Positions 43,822-53,094 of a DNA stretch of 64,000 nucleotides are shown in pieces (within the stretch, counting starts at the first letter, position 1; the number at the start of each line of letters is the position of its first letter). The DNA comes from Phreatobacter stygius. Lineage in GTDB: Bacteria; Pseudomonadota; Alphaproteobacteria; Rhizobiales; Phreatobacteraceae. The notes below the pieces were generated by a model, which worked only from the letters and a program-made list of their open reading frames with translations, made no database searches and was not told where the DNA came from. Position numbers and translations under genes: made by a program. Location: positions 1,364,001 to 1,428,000 of the forward strand of contig NZ_CP039690.1 of the NCBI RefSeq assembly GCF_005144885.1, in the 5' to 3' direction.

Positions 43822-46518
43822 TCAGGTCAATTCCAGGACGACGCGCTGCAACGAACTGTCGTCGGGATCGGTGCTGACCGAGAATCCCAGATCCCGCGCC
43901 AGCGCCAGCATCTTGTGGTTCTCGTTCAGCACCTGACCGTAGATGCGTTTGATGCGTTGTTCGCGCGCATAGTCGATGATCAGCCGCATCATGGTGATGC
44001 CGAGGCCCCTGCCCTGCATGTCGCTGCGGATGAACACGGCATATTCGGCATTGTCATTGTCCGGATCGGCATGCAGGCGTACCGTGCCGATGAGGTCGCC
44101 GGTCGCCTCTTCCAGCGCCACCAGCACCATCGATCGCGCATAGTCGATCTGGGCGAGCTTGGCGATGAAGGCGTGGCTGAACTGCTTGATCGGCGCGAAG
44201 AAGCGCTGGCGCAGGTCGTCCGGATCGACCCGTTCGAGGAAATCCCGAAAGATCGCCTCGTCCTCCGGCCGCACCGGCCGGATGCGGAAGCGATAACCGC
44301 TCTCGGTCTCGACCTGGCGTTCCCATTCCTTCGGATAGGGCCGGATGGCGAAGCGCGGATGGCCGCCCGCACCGAGCTTTGCTGCCTTCGGCGCGCCGAC
44401 CGCGATGCGCGCGTCGAGTGCCAGCACGCCCTGCGCGTCGGCCAGCAGCGGGTTGATGTCGATCTCGGCGACAGCGGCGAGGTCGGCGGCCAGCTGCGAC
44501 AGGCGCACCAGCACCTCGGCGACCTTGGCGCCATCGACCGGCGGGACGTCGCGATAGCCGGCCATCTGCTTGGCGATGCGCGTGCGGGCGATCATGTCGC
44601 GGGCGATCCGCATGTCGAGCGGCGGCAGCGCCAGGGCGCGATCCTTGATCAGTTCGACGGCCTTGCCGCCGCGCCCGAACAGCATGACCGAACCGAAGGT
44701 GCGGTCATCCGCGAGACCGGCGATCAGCTCGATGGCGCCCGGCCGATGGATCATCGGCTGCACCGTGACACCCTCGATCGTCGCTTTCGGCATGTCGCGC
44801 GCGATCCGCGTCAGCATGTCGGCCGCCGCCGCTTCGACCGCCTCGCGGGTCGCAAGCCCCAGTTGCACGCCGCCGACATCCGACTTGTGCACGATGTCGG
44901 GCGACAGGATCTTCACCGCGCAGGCATGGCCTTCGCTCAGGAATTCCACGGCATGGGCGCCGGCCTCCTCAGCCGTGCGCGCCGCGCGGATCGGGATGGT
45001 GGCGATGCCATAGGCGGCCAGGATGCGATCGACCAGGATCGGATCGAGCCAGCGCCGCCCGGCCCTGACGGTCTCCGATATCGCGGCGCGCAGCTTGGCA
45101 AGGTCGGCCGGCGGCACGATCTCGGCGCTCTCCGGCGTCTCCAGCAAGGCCGCCTGGCCGCGCGTATAACCCACCACATGCATGAAGCCGCGAATGGCCT
45201 CCGACTCGGTCGGGTAGCTCGGCAAGCCAGCCTCGGCGAAGATCGTCGTCGCTTCGTCCTGGTCGCCGAGCCAGACCGGGAAGACCGGCTTGACCCGGTC
45301 ACCCCTGGCGCGCCTGGAGGTCACGACATGGGCGACCGCCGAGGCCGCCTCATGGCTCGGCAGCAGGGCGGTCGGGCAATTCATCACCAGGACCGCGTCG
45401 ATATTGGGATCGTCGAGAGCGGCCTGCATGGCCTCGTCGTAACGGGCGGCATCGGCATCGCCGATGATGTCGATCGGATTGCCGTGCGACCAGATCGGCG
45501 GCATCGACACTTCGAGCCGGTTCAGGGTGGCGGTGCCGAGGTTGGCGAGCTTGCCGCCGCGATCCATCAGGCTGTCGACGGCCAGCACGCCGAGACCGCC
45601 GCCATTGGTGACGATGCCGAGACGGTCGCCGTGGAACGCGGTGAAGCGCGACAGCGTTTCGGCGGCCGCGATCAGCTCGTCGAGGTCGGCCACGCGTACC
45701 AGGCCGGCGCGGGCGAAGGCGGCGGCATAGACGTCGTCGGAGCCGGCGAGCGCGCCGGTATGCGAATGGGCCGCGTTGGCGGCGGCCCGGTGGCGACCGG
45801 ATTTGAGCACGATCACCGGCTTCGACCGCGCCGCGGCCCGGGCCGAGGCCATGAACTTGCGCACGTCGGTGACCGCCTCGATGTAGAGCAGGATGGCGCG
45901 GCTGCGGTAGTCGGCGGCGAAATAGTCGAGACAGTCGCCGATATCGACATCCAGCTGGTCGCCGAGCGTGACCACGCCGGAAAAGCCGATATTGCGCATA
46001 TGCGCCCATTCCAGCAGCGCCGCCGCGATCGCGCCGGATTGCGACACGAAGGCGAGCGAGCCGGGCTTGGCGCCACGCGAGGCGAAGCTCGCATCGACTT
46101 GGCCATGCGGCGCGATGACGCCGAAGCAGTTCGGCCCGACGATCCTGAGGCCATGGTCGCGCGCTGCCTTGGCGATCTTTTTCGCCGCGCTGTCATAGCC
46201 GTCTCGCTCGAGCGCCGAGATGACCACCGCCGCCGGCACGCCGAGGGCTGCCGCCTCGGCGACCAGCCCCGGAATGGTCCGGCCGGGCGTCGCCAGCACG
46301 ACCAGATCCGGGACGGCCGGCAGGGCGCCAAGCGACGCGTAGCAGGTAAGCCCTTCGAGCTCCTGGTGATGCGGATTGACCGGAAACAGGCCACCGGCAT
46401 AACCGGCCCGCCGCATATTGGCCAGCAGCGCCATGCCCATCGAGCGCGGCCGGTTGGTCGCGCCGACGATGGCCACCGATGACGGCGTGAAATAGCGATC
46501 GAGCCGGTAGAGAGACAT
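43822..46518 (-). CDS. Pat/PatZ-type protein lysine acetyltransferase (acyl-CoA synthetase-like + GNAT)
   Basis: An 898-residue two-part protein. Residues 1 to about 700 resemble ADP-forming acyl-CoA synthetases: a CoA-binding domain ([15 protein letters not shown]), a succinyl-CoA-ligase-like domain and an ATP-grasp domain ([19 protein letters not shown]). A C-terminal GNAT domain (about 735-890) has [17 protein letters not shown] as its acetyl-CoA loop. This is the PatZ/Pka architecture, which acetylates lysines of enzymes such as acetyl-CoA synthetase. The phospho-histidine expected for catalysis in true synthetases is not obvious to me, as expected if the domain is regulatory. Confidence 0.87.
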   Translation of the reverse strand: MSLYRLDRYFTPSSVAIVGATNRPRSMGMALLANMRRAGYAGGLFPVNPHHQELEGLTCYASLGALPAVPDLVVLATPGRTIPGLVAEAAALGVPAAVVISALERDGYDSAAKKIAKAARDHGLRIVGPNCFGVIAPHGQVDASFASRGAKPGSLAFVSQSGAIAAALLEWAHMRNIGFSGVVTLGDQLDVDIGDCLDYFAADYRSRAILLYIEAVTDVRKFMASARAAARSKPVIVLKSGRHRAAANAAHSHTGALAGSDDVYAAAFARAGLVRVADLDELIAAAETLSRFTAFHGDRLGIVTNGGGLGVLAVDSLMDRGGKLANLGTATLNRLEVSMPPIWSHGNPIDIIGDADAARYDEAMQAALDDPNIDAVLVMNCPTALLPSHEAASAVAHVVTSRRARGDRVKPVFPVWLGDQDEATTIFAEAGLPSYPTESEAIRGFMHVVGYTRGQAALLETPESAEIVPPADLAKLRAAISETVRAGRRWLDPILVDRILAAYGIATIPIRAARTAEEAGAHAVEFLSEGHACAVKILSPDIVHKSDVGGVQLGLATREAVEAAAADMLTRIARDMPKATIEGVTVQPMIHRPGAIELIAGLADDRTFGSVMLFGRGGKAVELIKDRALALPPLDMRIARDMIARTRIAKQMAGYRDVPPVDGAKVAEVLVRLSQLAADLAAVAEIDINPLLADAQGVLALDARIAVGAPKAAKLGAGGHPRFAIRPYPKEWERQVETESGYRFRIRPVRPEDEAIFRDFLERVDPDDLRQRFFAPIKQFSHAFIAKLAQIDYARSMVLVALEEATGDLIGTVRLHADPDNDNAEYAVFIRSDMQGRGLGITMMRLIIDYAREQRIKRIYGQVLNENHKMLALARDLGFSVSTDPDDSSLQRVVLELT

Positions 46519-46671
46519 GAGACCTCCCGGACGGACGGCATGCCCGGCGCGAAGCCGGACCTTGGCCTGATGCTGGAGGCTGGCTGACGCGGGATCAAGC
46601 CAACCGGATCGTCAGCGTTAAGCCTGCGGCGCCGTGACGCGCAAGTCGGAGTGCGGGATATCCGTTCCTGA

Positions 46672-47292
46672 TCAGTCCCTGCCCTCGTATTTGTCCAGGA
46701 AGGCCTCGATGCCGAGCGCCCGGAAATCCGGCAAGGCAAGCCTCAGCCGCTCATGGCTCCAGTCCCACCAGGCCAGAGCCTGAAGCCGTTCGGCCGTCGG
46801 TTCGTCGAAGCGGCGACGGATCACCCGGGCCGGATTGCCGCCGACGATCGTATAGGGCGCGACATCCTTGGTGACGATGGCACCGGCCGCCACCACAGCG
46901 CCGGTGCCGACCGTGCGGCCGGCCAGCACCACCCCGCCATGGCCGATCCAGACATCATGGCCAATGGCCACGGCATGAGACCGGCGCCAGTCAAAAAAGC
47001 CGGCTTCGTCCGCTTCGCCGTCGAAATAGCGCGAAGCGCGATACAGGAAGTGGCTCTGGCTCGCCCGTTCGGTCGGGTGATTGCCCGGATTGATCCGGAC
47101 GTGCGACGCGATCGAGCAGAACTTGCCGATCTCGGACATGTCGATCTGGCCGTCCTGGACGATGTAGGAATAGTCGCCCATCCCGGTCTCCGAGATCACC
47201 GTGCGTGCGCCGACCTCGGTATAGGCACCGAGGCGGCTGTTGCGGACGATCGCATCCGGGTGGATCGATGGCGCGAGGTCGAGCGTGGTCAT
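46672..47292 (-). CDS. Phosphonate-associated hexapeptide-repeat acyltransferase
   Basis: A 206-residue left-handed beta-helix transferase: [20 protein letters not shown], then [20 protein letters not shown] and [14 protein letters not shown] are hexapeptide and xenobiotic-acetyltransferase signatures. Proteins of this type recur in phosphonate operons (the phosphonate-metabolism hexapeptide transferase family), with unproven substrate. The ATG at 47292 (MTTLDLAPS) is preferred over an upstream ATG at 47388, which lies in the PHO-box repeats. It is divergent from phnC, behind three PHO-box-like units. Confidence 0.85.
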   Translation of the reverse strand: MTTLDLAPSIHPDAIVRNSRLGAYTEVGARTVISETGMGDYSYIVQDGQIDMSEIGKFCSIASHVRINPGNHPTERASQSHFLYRASRYFDGEADEAGFFDWRRSHAVAIGHDVWIGHGGVVLAGRTVGTGAVVAAGAIVTKDVAPYTIVGGNPARVIRRRFDEPTAERLQALAWWDWSHERLRLALPDFRALGIEAFLDKYEGRD

Positions 47293-47354
47293 GGGCGGTC
47301 TTTCTTCTGCGCGGATCGTGCCTTGGGTGGAAAACCACGGTCTTGCCGGCGCAA

Positions 47355-47383
47355 ATGACATATCGATGACGTTTGAATGACAA
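47355..47383 (-). promoter_or_regulatory. PHO-box-like triple repeat facing the hexapeptide transferase gene
   Basis: ATGACAT (47355-47361), ATGACGT (47366-47372) and ATGACAA (47377-47383) recur every 11 bases. Read on the minus strand they are TTGTCAT, ACGTCAT and ATGTCAT, close to the PhoB unit CTGTCAT, whose 11-base period is diagnostic. They lie about 65-90 bases upstream of the hexapeptide transferase start. Confidence 0.65.
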
Positions 47384-47431
47384 TCCAAAAGTAATCGAGA
47401 CTGCCATTTGCTTTGCCCATGACGACCAACA

Positions 47432-47460
47432 TCGTCACAAAACTGTTATTCGCCTGCCCT
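47432..47460 (+). promoter_or_regulatory. PHO-box-like triple repeat facing phnC
   Basis: TCGTCAC (47432-47438), AAAA, CTGTTAT (47443-47449), TCGC, CTGCCCT (47454-47460): three units at 11-base steps matching CTGTCAT at 4-6 of 7 positions. A weak -10 (TAGAGC) follows. PhoB control of phnCDEE under phosphate starvation is the natural inference. Confidence 0.55.
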
Positions 47461-47532
47461 AGAGCCGAGACATGGAGACAAGCCGGCATCTGTTCGCCGC
47501 GTGCCGTGTTGTCTTGGTCCAAGGCTCAACCC

Positions 47533-48330
47533 ATGCTCACCATCGACAAGGTCACCCGACGATTTGGCGCGAAAGCCGCCGTGTCGGACGTCTCCCTCGA
47601 AATCGCCGACGGCGCCTTCATTGGTGTGATTGGCCGTTCGGGTGCCGGAAAATCGACATTGCTGCGGATGATCAACCGCCTGCAGGAGCCGTCCGAAGGC
47701 CGCATCCTCTGCGACGGGCGCGACGTCACCGGCCTTCATGGCGCCGATCTGCGCGCCTGGCGCCAGTCCTGCGCCATGATCTTCCAGCAGTTCAACCTGG
47801 TCGGCCGCCTCGATGTGCTGACCAATGTGCTGATGGGCCGGCTCAACCATGTCGGCCAGGCTCGCGCCCTGTTGAAACTGTGGACAGCCGAGGACAAGGC
47901 CATCGCCCTGTCGGCGCTCGAACAGTTCGACATCGGGTCGCTGGCGAGCCAGCGTGCCGAGAGCCTGTCGGGCGGCCAGCAGCAGCGCGTGGCGATCGCC
48001 CGCGCCCTGGTCCAGGAACCGAAATTCATTCTCGCCGACGAGCCGATCGCCTCCCTCGACCCGCGCAACACCCGCATCGTGATGGACGCGCTGCAGCGGA
48101 TCAACCGTCACTACGGCATCACGGTGATCTGCAATCTTCACTCGCTCGACCTGGCCAAGACCTATTGCGACCGGCTGGTCGGCATGGCCCAGGGCCGGGT
48201 CGTCTTCGACGGCGTGCCGGCCGAATTGACCAGCGCGGCCGCCCGCGAGCTCTACGGCATCGAAGCCGATGACGTCATCGACAGCCATACCCCCGTTCCC
48301 GCGGCGGCCGGCGTCTTCGCCACCGCCTGA
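47533..48330 (+). CDS. phnC: Phosphonate ABC transporter ATP-binding protein PhnC
   Basis: A 265-residue ATPase. Walker A GRSGAGKS (residues 34-41), [20 protein letters not shown] (the Q-loop region characteristic of PhnC), signature [15 protein letters not shown] and Walker [13 protein letters not shown]. Genes phnD, phnE and a second phnE follow. The ATG at 47533 ([12 protein letters not shown]) is chosen over an upstream frame from 47413 that lies in the control region. It powers periplasmic phosphonate uptake. Confidence 0.93.
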   Translation: MLTIDKVTRRFGAKAAVSDVSLEIADGAFIGVIGRSGAGKSTLLRMINRLQEPSEGRILCDGRDVTGLHGADLRAWRQSCAMIFQQFNLVGRLDVLTNVLMGRLNHVGQARALLKLWTAEDKAIALSALEQFDIGSLASQRAESLSGGQQQRVAIARALVQEPKFILADEPIASLDPRNTRIVMDALQRINRHYGITVICNLHSLDLAKTYCDRLVGMAQGRVVFDGVPAELTSAAARELYGIEADDVIDSHTPVPAAAGVFATA

Positions 48331-48365
48331 CCCGACGCTTTCCTCCCCATCCCGGAGACACGATC

Positions 48366-49286
48366 ATGTTCAACCGTCGCAAAGTGCTGGCCGGCCTCGC
48401 CGGCCTCGCCCTTGCCGCCACCGCCGTCCAGGCCCAGACGCAGGGCTGGCAGAGCCGCTATCCCGAATTGGTGTTCGCCGTCATCCCGGCCGAGAACGCC
48501 TCGGGCGTGACCGAGCGCTACGGACCCTTCGTCGAATATCTGTCGCGCGAGCTCGGCACCAAGGTGACGCTGCGCATCGCCAATGACTATGCCGCGGTCA
48601 TCGAGGGCCAGCGCGCCGGCCAGATCCATCTCGCCTATTACGGCCCGGCGTCCTACGTCCGCGCCCGCACCGTCACCAACGGCGTCGTCGACCCCTTCGT
48701 CACCTCGATCAATTCGGACGGTTCGATCGGCTATTATTCGGTGCTTTATGTGCGCGCCGACAATCCGGCGACAAAGATAGAGGACCTGCGCGGCAAGAAC
48801 CTCTGTCTGGTCGATCCCAACTCGACCTCCGGCAACAACGTGCCGCGTTTTGCTCTGAGCAAGCTCGGCATCGCCAATCCCGACCAGTTCTTCGCCCGCG
48901 TCGTCTATGCCGGATCACATGAGAACGCCGTGACCGCCGTGCAGCAGGGCACCTGCGATGCCGCCTTCAACTGGTGGAACTCGGAGACCGACTCCAACCT
49001 CTCGCGCATGGCCAACAAGAACATGGTGCGTGCCGAGGACTTCAAGATGATCTTCAAGTCCGACCTGATCGCCGGTTCGCCTTATGCCTTCATCACCACC
49101 CTGCCGGAAGAGGCGCGGGCGGCCATCGTCAAGGCTTTCATGGAAGCGCCGGCCAGGGCCAAGGCCGCCTTCGACCGCCTGTCCGACGGCAAGGATCTCG
49201 GTTTCCACGCGGTCACCCATCGCGACTACGAGCCGATCGTCGAACTGCAGAAATTCGTCGATCAGATGCGCCGCGCGCGGACCTGA
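48366..49286 (+). CDS. phnD: Phosphonate ABC transporter substrate-binding protein PhnD
   Basis: A 306-residue periplasmic binding protein with a signal peptide (residues 1 to about 25, ending VQAQ). Mature motifs: LVFAVIPAENASGVTERYGP, then YYGPASYVRA, LVDPNSTSGNNVPRFAL and QQGTCDAAFNWWNSE, matching PhnD. A GGAG element precedes the ATG. Its stop is followed by a strong terminator before phnE. Confidence 0.93.
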   Translation: MFNRRKVLAGLAGLALAATAVQAQTQGWQSRYPELVFAVIPAENASGVTERYGPFVEYLSRELGTKVTLRIANDYAAVIEGQRAGQIHLAYYGPASYVRARTVTNGVVDPFVTSINSDGSIGYYSVLYVRADNPATKIEDLRGKNLCLVDPNSTSGNNVPRFALSKLGIANPDQFFARVVYAGSHENAVTAVQQGTCDAAFNWWNSETDSNLSRMANKNMVRAEDFKMIFKSDLIAGSPYAFITTLPEEARAAIVKAFMEAPARAKAAFDRLSDGKDLGFHAVTHRDYEPIVELQKFVDQMRRART

Positions 49287-49307
49287 CGTCCCCTCAAGCA
49301 ACCTCCC

Positions 49308-49339
49308 GGGTGGGCCCGTTCGAGGCCCACCCTTTTTTT
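49308..49339 (+). terminator. Intrinsic terminator between phnD and phnE
   Basis: Perfect 9-bp stem GGGTGGGCC (49308-49316), loop CGTTCGA, GGCCCACCC (49324-49332), followed by seven T (49333-49339). It starts 21 bases after the phnD stop and 52 bases before the phnE start, within an operon otherwise tightly packed. It should make phnCD far more abundant than the permease mRNA. Confidence 0.88.
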
Positions 49340-49359
49340 GTCGAGAAGAACCCAGGTTC

Positions 49360-50256
49360 ATGGCGAGCGCCGTTCCACGCCTTCCCGATCAGCAGCTCGA
49401 GCCGCTGGCCCGCGCCTACCGGCAAGCGGTCGGCGCCAAGCGCCGACAGCTGATCCTGGGCCTTGTCCTGTTCGGCTGCGCCACCGTGCTGGCCGGCGTC
49501 GTGGCGGATGTCGACCTGTCGAAATTCATCACTAATCTCTGGCGCTTCTCCGACTATATCGGCCGCATCTTCATCCTCGATAATGGCCCGGCCGCCGGGC
49601 GCACGGTGCTGGCCGATCCGGCCGAATGGATGTGGGGGCTCGACAAGTGGCTGAAGCTGCTCGCCGAGACACTGCTGATCGCTTATGTCGGCACGGTGCT
49701 CGGCGCCATGGCCGGCTTCATACTGTGCTTCTTCTCGGCGGAAAATCTGACGCCGAACCGCTGGCTCCGCGGCGCCGCCAAACGCTTCCTGGAATTCTGC
49801 CGCACCGTCCCCGAGATCGTCTTCGCCCTGATCTTCGTGGTGTCCTTCGGCCTCGGCCCGGTGCCCGGCGTGCTCGCCATCGCCATTCATACCACCGGCG
49901 CGCTCGGCAAACTGTTCGCCGAAGTGGTCGAGAATATCGACATGAAACCGGTCGACGGCCTGACCGCGACCGGCGCCACCTGGGGCCAGACCGTGCGCTT
50001 CGCCGTGGTGCCGCAGGTCCTGTCGAATTTTGTCAGCTACGCGCTGCTGCGCTTCGAGGTGAATGTCCGCGGCGCCGCGGTCATGGGCTTTGTCGGCGCC
50101 GGCGGCATTGGCCAGGACCTGATCGAGGCGATCCGGAAATTCTACTATCCCGATGTCTCGGCGATCCTGGTGCTGATCATCCTGACCGTCATGATCATCG
50201 ACCTCGGCACCGAGCGCGTCCGCCATGCGCTGATCGGCATGGAGAACCGGCCATGA
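49360..50256 (+). CDS. phnE: Phosphonate ABC transporter permease PhnE (first copy)
   Basis: A 298-residue inner-membrane permease with about six membrane helices and the BPD_transp_1 loop (EVVENIDMKPVDGLTATGAT, a variant EAA motif). The segment RTVPEIVFALIFVVSFGLGP is typical of PhnE. The ATG at 49360 follows the terminator; its stop overlaps the second permease by ATGA. It likely forms a heterodimer with that second PhnE. Confidence 0.92.
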   Translation: MASAVPRLPDQQLEPLARAYRQAVGAKRRQLILGLVLFGCATVLAGVVADVDLSKFITNLWRFSDYIGRIFILDNGPAAGRTVLADPAEWMWGLDKWLKLLAETLLIAYVGTVLGAMAGFILCFFSAENLTPNRWLRGAAKRFLEFCRTVPEIVFALIFVVSFGLGPVPGVLAIAIHTTGALGKLFAEVVENIDMKPVDGLTATGATWGQTVRFAVVPQVLSNFVSYALLRFEVNVRGAAVMGFVGAGGIGQDLIEAIRKFYYPDVSAILVLIILTVMIIDLGTERVRHALIGMENRP

Positions 50257-51134
50257 CCGCCAATGCCCTGCATCCCGTGGTCGCCGAGGCGCGCGCCCGC
50301 GAGGCCGAATTGCGGACCCGCTACCCGGCCGTCTTCACCGCCTCGCTCGGCCATCGCGTCAAGGTCGTCGGGACGCTTGCCGCTTTCGCCGCGCTGCTGC
50401 TCTTCGGCCTCGTCCAGCTCGAGTTTTCCCTGCCGAAAATGCTCTTCGGCCTCGGCAAGCTCGCCGAATTCCTCTGGCGCATGATCCCGCCCTCGACCGG
50501 CAGCTGGGCGAAGTTCCTGATCTACCTGCATGCCCTCGCGGAGACCGTGGCGATCGCCTTCCTCGGTGTCATGGCGGCGGCCCTGCTCGCCTTTCCTTTC
50601 GGCTTTCTCGCCGCCAAGAACGTCATCCCCAATGCGATCGTTCACTTCCTGTCGCGACGCTTTCTCGACACCATCCGGGGTGTCGACGAGCTGATCTGGG
50701 CCTTGATCTGGGTCAGTGTGGTTGGCCTTGGCCCCTTCGCCGGCGTGCTGGCGCTGGTCACCGCCAATTTCGGCACGTTCGGCAAGCTGTTTTCCGAAGC
50801 CGTCGAGGCGGCCGACCGCAAGGCCGTCGAGGGCGTCGCTTCGGTTGGCGGCAGCAGGCTCGACGGCATGCGTTTCGGCCTGTTGCCGCAGATCCTGCCG
50901 GTCATCGGCAGCCAGGTGCTCTATTATTTCGAGAGCAATACCCGCTCGGCCACCATTATCGGCATTGTCGGCGCCGGCGGCATCGGCCTGCATCTGGCCG
51001 AACAGATCCGCGTGCTGGAATATCAGCACGTCTCGGCCCTGATCCTGATGATCCTGCTGACCGTCGTGGCGATCGATCTGGTCTCCACCCGCCTGCGTCA
51101 CGCACTGATCGGCGACAGCGCCAGCCGGCGCTGA
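50253..51134 (+). CDS. phnE: Phosphonate ABC transporter permease PhnE (second copy)
   Basis: A 293-residue homologous permease: LDTIRGVDELIWALIWVSVV, then GPFAGVLALVTANFGTFGKL, EAVEAADRKAVEGVASVG (EAA loop) and GIVGAGGIGLHLAEQIRVLE. Two dissimilar PhnE copies in one operon are common in alphaproteobacteria, and imply a heterodimeric channel. It ends eight bases from the convergent phnF. Confidence 0.92.
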   Translation: MTANALHPVVAEARAREAELRTRYPAVFTASLGHRVKVVGTLAAFAALLLFGLVQLEFSLPKMLFGLGKLAEFLWRMIPPSTGSWAKFLIYLHALAETVAIAFLGVMAAALLAFPFGFLAAKNVIPNAIVHFLSRRFLDTIRGVDELIWALIWVSVVGLGPFAGVLALVTANFGTFGKLFSEAVEAADRKAVEGVASVGGSRLDGMRFGLLPQILPVIGSQVLYYFESNTRSATIIGIVGAGGIGLHLAEQIRVLEYQHVSALILMILLTVVAIDLVSTRLRHALIGDSASRR

Positions 51135-51142
51135 TCCTTGGC

Positions 51143-51877
51143 TCAACTGCCGACCGTGATGCGCACGCGGTCGGCGGAGAAATGCGACCGGGCCCATTGG
51201 ATCGGCACGCCGTCGCGGTCGACGTTGAGACTTTCCACCACCAGGATCGGCCGGCCGGCCGCCACTTCCAGCCGTTCGACATCGGTCGCATCGGCAATCG
51301 CCGCGCCGACATGGGTGGTCGCCCGGCGATAGTCCGGCACGCCGCAGGCGGCGAGCGCGGCCGAGATCGAACCGGTCGCGGCATAGACCTCCGGCACGCC
51401 GGCGAAACGCGGCAGCGGAAAAGCGATGATGGCCCAGGAGATCGGCACGCGATCGGCGAAATGGGCGCTGTCGATGACGACGACCGGATCCTCGGGCGAC
51501 AGCCCCAGCGCATCGGCCATTGCAATGGTGGCGCCACCGATCCGATGACCGATCAACCGGCCCGCCGGTTCGCGCGCCTGGCCCAGCACGATCTCGGAAA
51601 AGCGCGTGCGCGCGCCGATCGGATAGGTCAAGGGTTTCGCCTCGACATAGGTGCCGGAGCCTTGCGTCACCCGCACCAGCCCCTTCTCCACCAGCGATTT
51701 CAACGCCTGTCGGACGGTATGCCGGTTGACGCCGAACCGCTCCGACAGCGCGGCCTCGGTTGGCATGCGCGACCCCGGCGGCAGCCCGCCACCGACAATA
51801 TCGGCCTCCATCGCCTCGGCGATCTGCCGCCAGACCGTCACACCGCCGCCGCGTGCCAGCATCGCTCGCCTCGTCAT
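51143..51877 (-). CDS. phnF: GntR/HutC-family phosphonate regulator PhnF
   Basis: A 244-residue regulator. Winged helix-turn-helix at about residues 12-80 (EADIVGGGLPPGSRMPTEAA, then FGVNRHTVRQALKSLVEKGL and TQGSGTYV) and a C-terminal UTRA effector domain (about 95-240). The start is either 51877 (MTRRAMLARG) or 51862 (MLARGGG). It is divergent from phnG over a palindrome, its probable operator, and its 3' end nearly meets the second phnE. Confidence 0.9.
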   Translation of the reverse strand: MTRRAMLARGGGVTVWRQIAEAMEADIVGGGLPPGSRMPTEAALSERFGVNRHTVRQALKSLVEKGLVRVTQGSGTYVEAKPLTYPIGARTRFSEIVLGQAREPAGRLIGHRIGGATIAMADALGLSPEDPVVVIDSAHFADRVPISWAIIAFPLPRFAGVPEVYAATGSISAALAACGVPDYRRATTHVGAAIADATDVERLEVAAGRPILVVESLNVDRDGVPIQWARSHFSADRVRITVGS

Positions 51878-51986
51878 TCGCCTGTCATGCCCCCGGTGGG
51901 AAATGCGCCGCGCGCCGGAGCGCCACCTGAGCACCTTTGATGCGATCGTCGATATCACGCCGAGACGGCTTGATCATCAGGGTCCC

Positions 51987-52021
51987 TTGTCATAAAAGTA
52001 TAATCATCTAGATGAATATAC
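51987..52021. promoter_or_regulatory. phnF-phnG control region: palindromic operator overlapping a PHO-like box and TATAAT
   Basis: A 24-base near-perfect palindrome: half-sites GTATAATCATCT (51998-52009) and AGATGAATATAC (52010-52021), 11 of 12 positions paired, with core TCATCTAGATGA fully symmetric. TTGTCATAAAAGTATAAT (51987-52004) matches 14 of 18 positions of the PHO box consensus. TATAAT (51999-52004) lies inside both. This predicts PhnF repression combined with PhoB activation. Confidence 0.7.
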
Positions 52022-52026
52022 AACTC

Positions 52027-52506
52027 ATGATCAAAGCAGTGACCGACACCGATTCCAGATCCGACACCAGCCAGGCCGCCCGCAAGACCGCCATGGCCAT
52101 CACCGCGCGCGCCACATCAGCCGAACTGGCGCTGATCGAGACCGCGATCGCGCCCATGCCGGCGGTCCGGACGCTGCGAGCGCCCGAGATCGGCCTCGTC
52201 ATGGTGCGCGGCCGGATCGGCGGCGACGGCGCGCCGTTCAATCTCGGCGAGGCGACCGTCACCCGCGCCGCCGTTGCGCTGCCGAGCGGCGAGATCGGTT
52301 TCGGCCACGTGCTCGGGCGCGACGGCGAGAAGGCCCGGCTGGCCGCGCTTGCCGATGCGCTCTGGCAGAACCAAACCCACCGTGCCGCGGTGGAAGCCGT
52401 GCTCCAGCCGGTGCGCGAGCGCCTGGCAACCGAGAAGACCCTGAAGGCCGAACGCACCGCCGCGACCCGCGTCGACTTCTTCACCATGGTGCGGGGAGAC
52501 AATTGA
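52027..52506 (+). CDS. phnG: C-P lyase complex subunit PhnG
   Basis: A 159-residue subunit of the PhnGHIJ core. RAPEIGLVMVRGRIGGDGAP, then FNLGEATVTRAAV and the C-terminal RVDFFTMVRGDN match PhnG. The start is uncertain: ATG 52012 lies inside the operator, ATG 52027 (MIKAVTD) just after it, and neither has a Shine-Dalgarno sequence. Conserved residues begin near ARKTAMAI, so either start keeps the core. Its stop overlaps the phnH start (TGATG). Confidence 0.88.
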   Translation: MIKAVTDTDSRSDTSQAARKTAMAITARATSAELALIETAIAPMPAVRTLRAPEIGLVMVRGRIGGDGAPFNLGEATVTRAAVALPSGEIGFGHVLGRDGEKARLAALADALWQNQTHRAAVEAVLQPVRERLATEKTLKAERTAATRVDFFTMVRGDN

Positions 52507-53093
52507 TGGCCATCGCCCTGGCTTATGCCGATCCGGTGCACGAGGCACAGCAGGCCTTTCGCGCCGTGATGAACGCGCTTGCCCGGCCCGGCACGGTCCA
52601 GCCGGTCGCCGGCCTCGCCGAGGCGCCGGCTCCGCTTGATCCGGTTGCCGCCGCCGTGCTTCTGGCGCTGGCCGATTTCGAGACCTCGGTCTTCCTGGAC
52701 CGGCCGGCGTCAACCGACGATGTCAGGACCTACCTGACCTTCCACAGCGGCGCCAGGCTGGCCCAGGACCCCGCGCAGGCCGCCTTCGCCGTCATCGCTG
52801 ATCCGCTGGCTCTCGCCGACCTTTCGAGCTTCGCACTCGGCACCGATGCCTATCCGGATCGTTCGACCACCCTGATCCTGCAAGTGCCGAGCCTGACCGA
52901 AGGCCGCTCCTTCAGGCTCGAGGGTCCGGGCATCAAGGGTTCGGCCAAGCTGACGGTCACCGGCCTGCCCGCCGACATCACCGCGCGCCTGGCCGCAAAC
53001 CACGCGCTGTTCCCGCGCGGCGTCGACCTGGTGCTGGCGGCCCCCACCGGCGTGGCCGCCCTGCCGCGCACCACCCGCATCAGCGAGGCCTGA
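52506..53093 (+). CDS. phnH: C-P lyase complex subunit PhnH
   Basis: A 195-residue subunit with the PhnH hallmarks DPVHEAQQAFRAVMNALARPG, in pieces, and GVDLVLAAPTGVAALPRTTRI at the C-terminus. PhnH is a symmetric dimer core of the PhnGHIJ complex. It overlaps phnG and is followed by phnI after one base. Confidence 0.92.
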   Translation: MAIALAYADPVHEAQQAFRAVMNALARPGTVQPVAGLAEAPAPLDPVAAAVLLALADFETSVFLDRPASTDDVRTYLTFHSGARLAQDPAQAAFAVIADPLALADLSSFALGTDAYPDRSTTLILQVPSLTEGRSFRLEGPGIKGSAKLTVTGLPADITARLAANHALFPRGVDLVLAAPTGVAALPRTTRISEA

Positions 53094-53094
53094 C

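Noticed and set aside
43351-46482. Long plus-strand open frame over the pat gene
   Set aside because: Opposite the well-supported PatZ-like protein; composition (His/Arg/Gly/Asp-rich) is typical of an antisense shadow.
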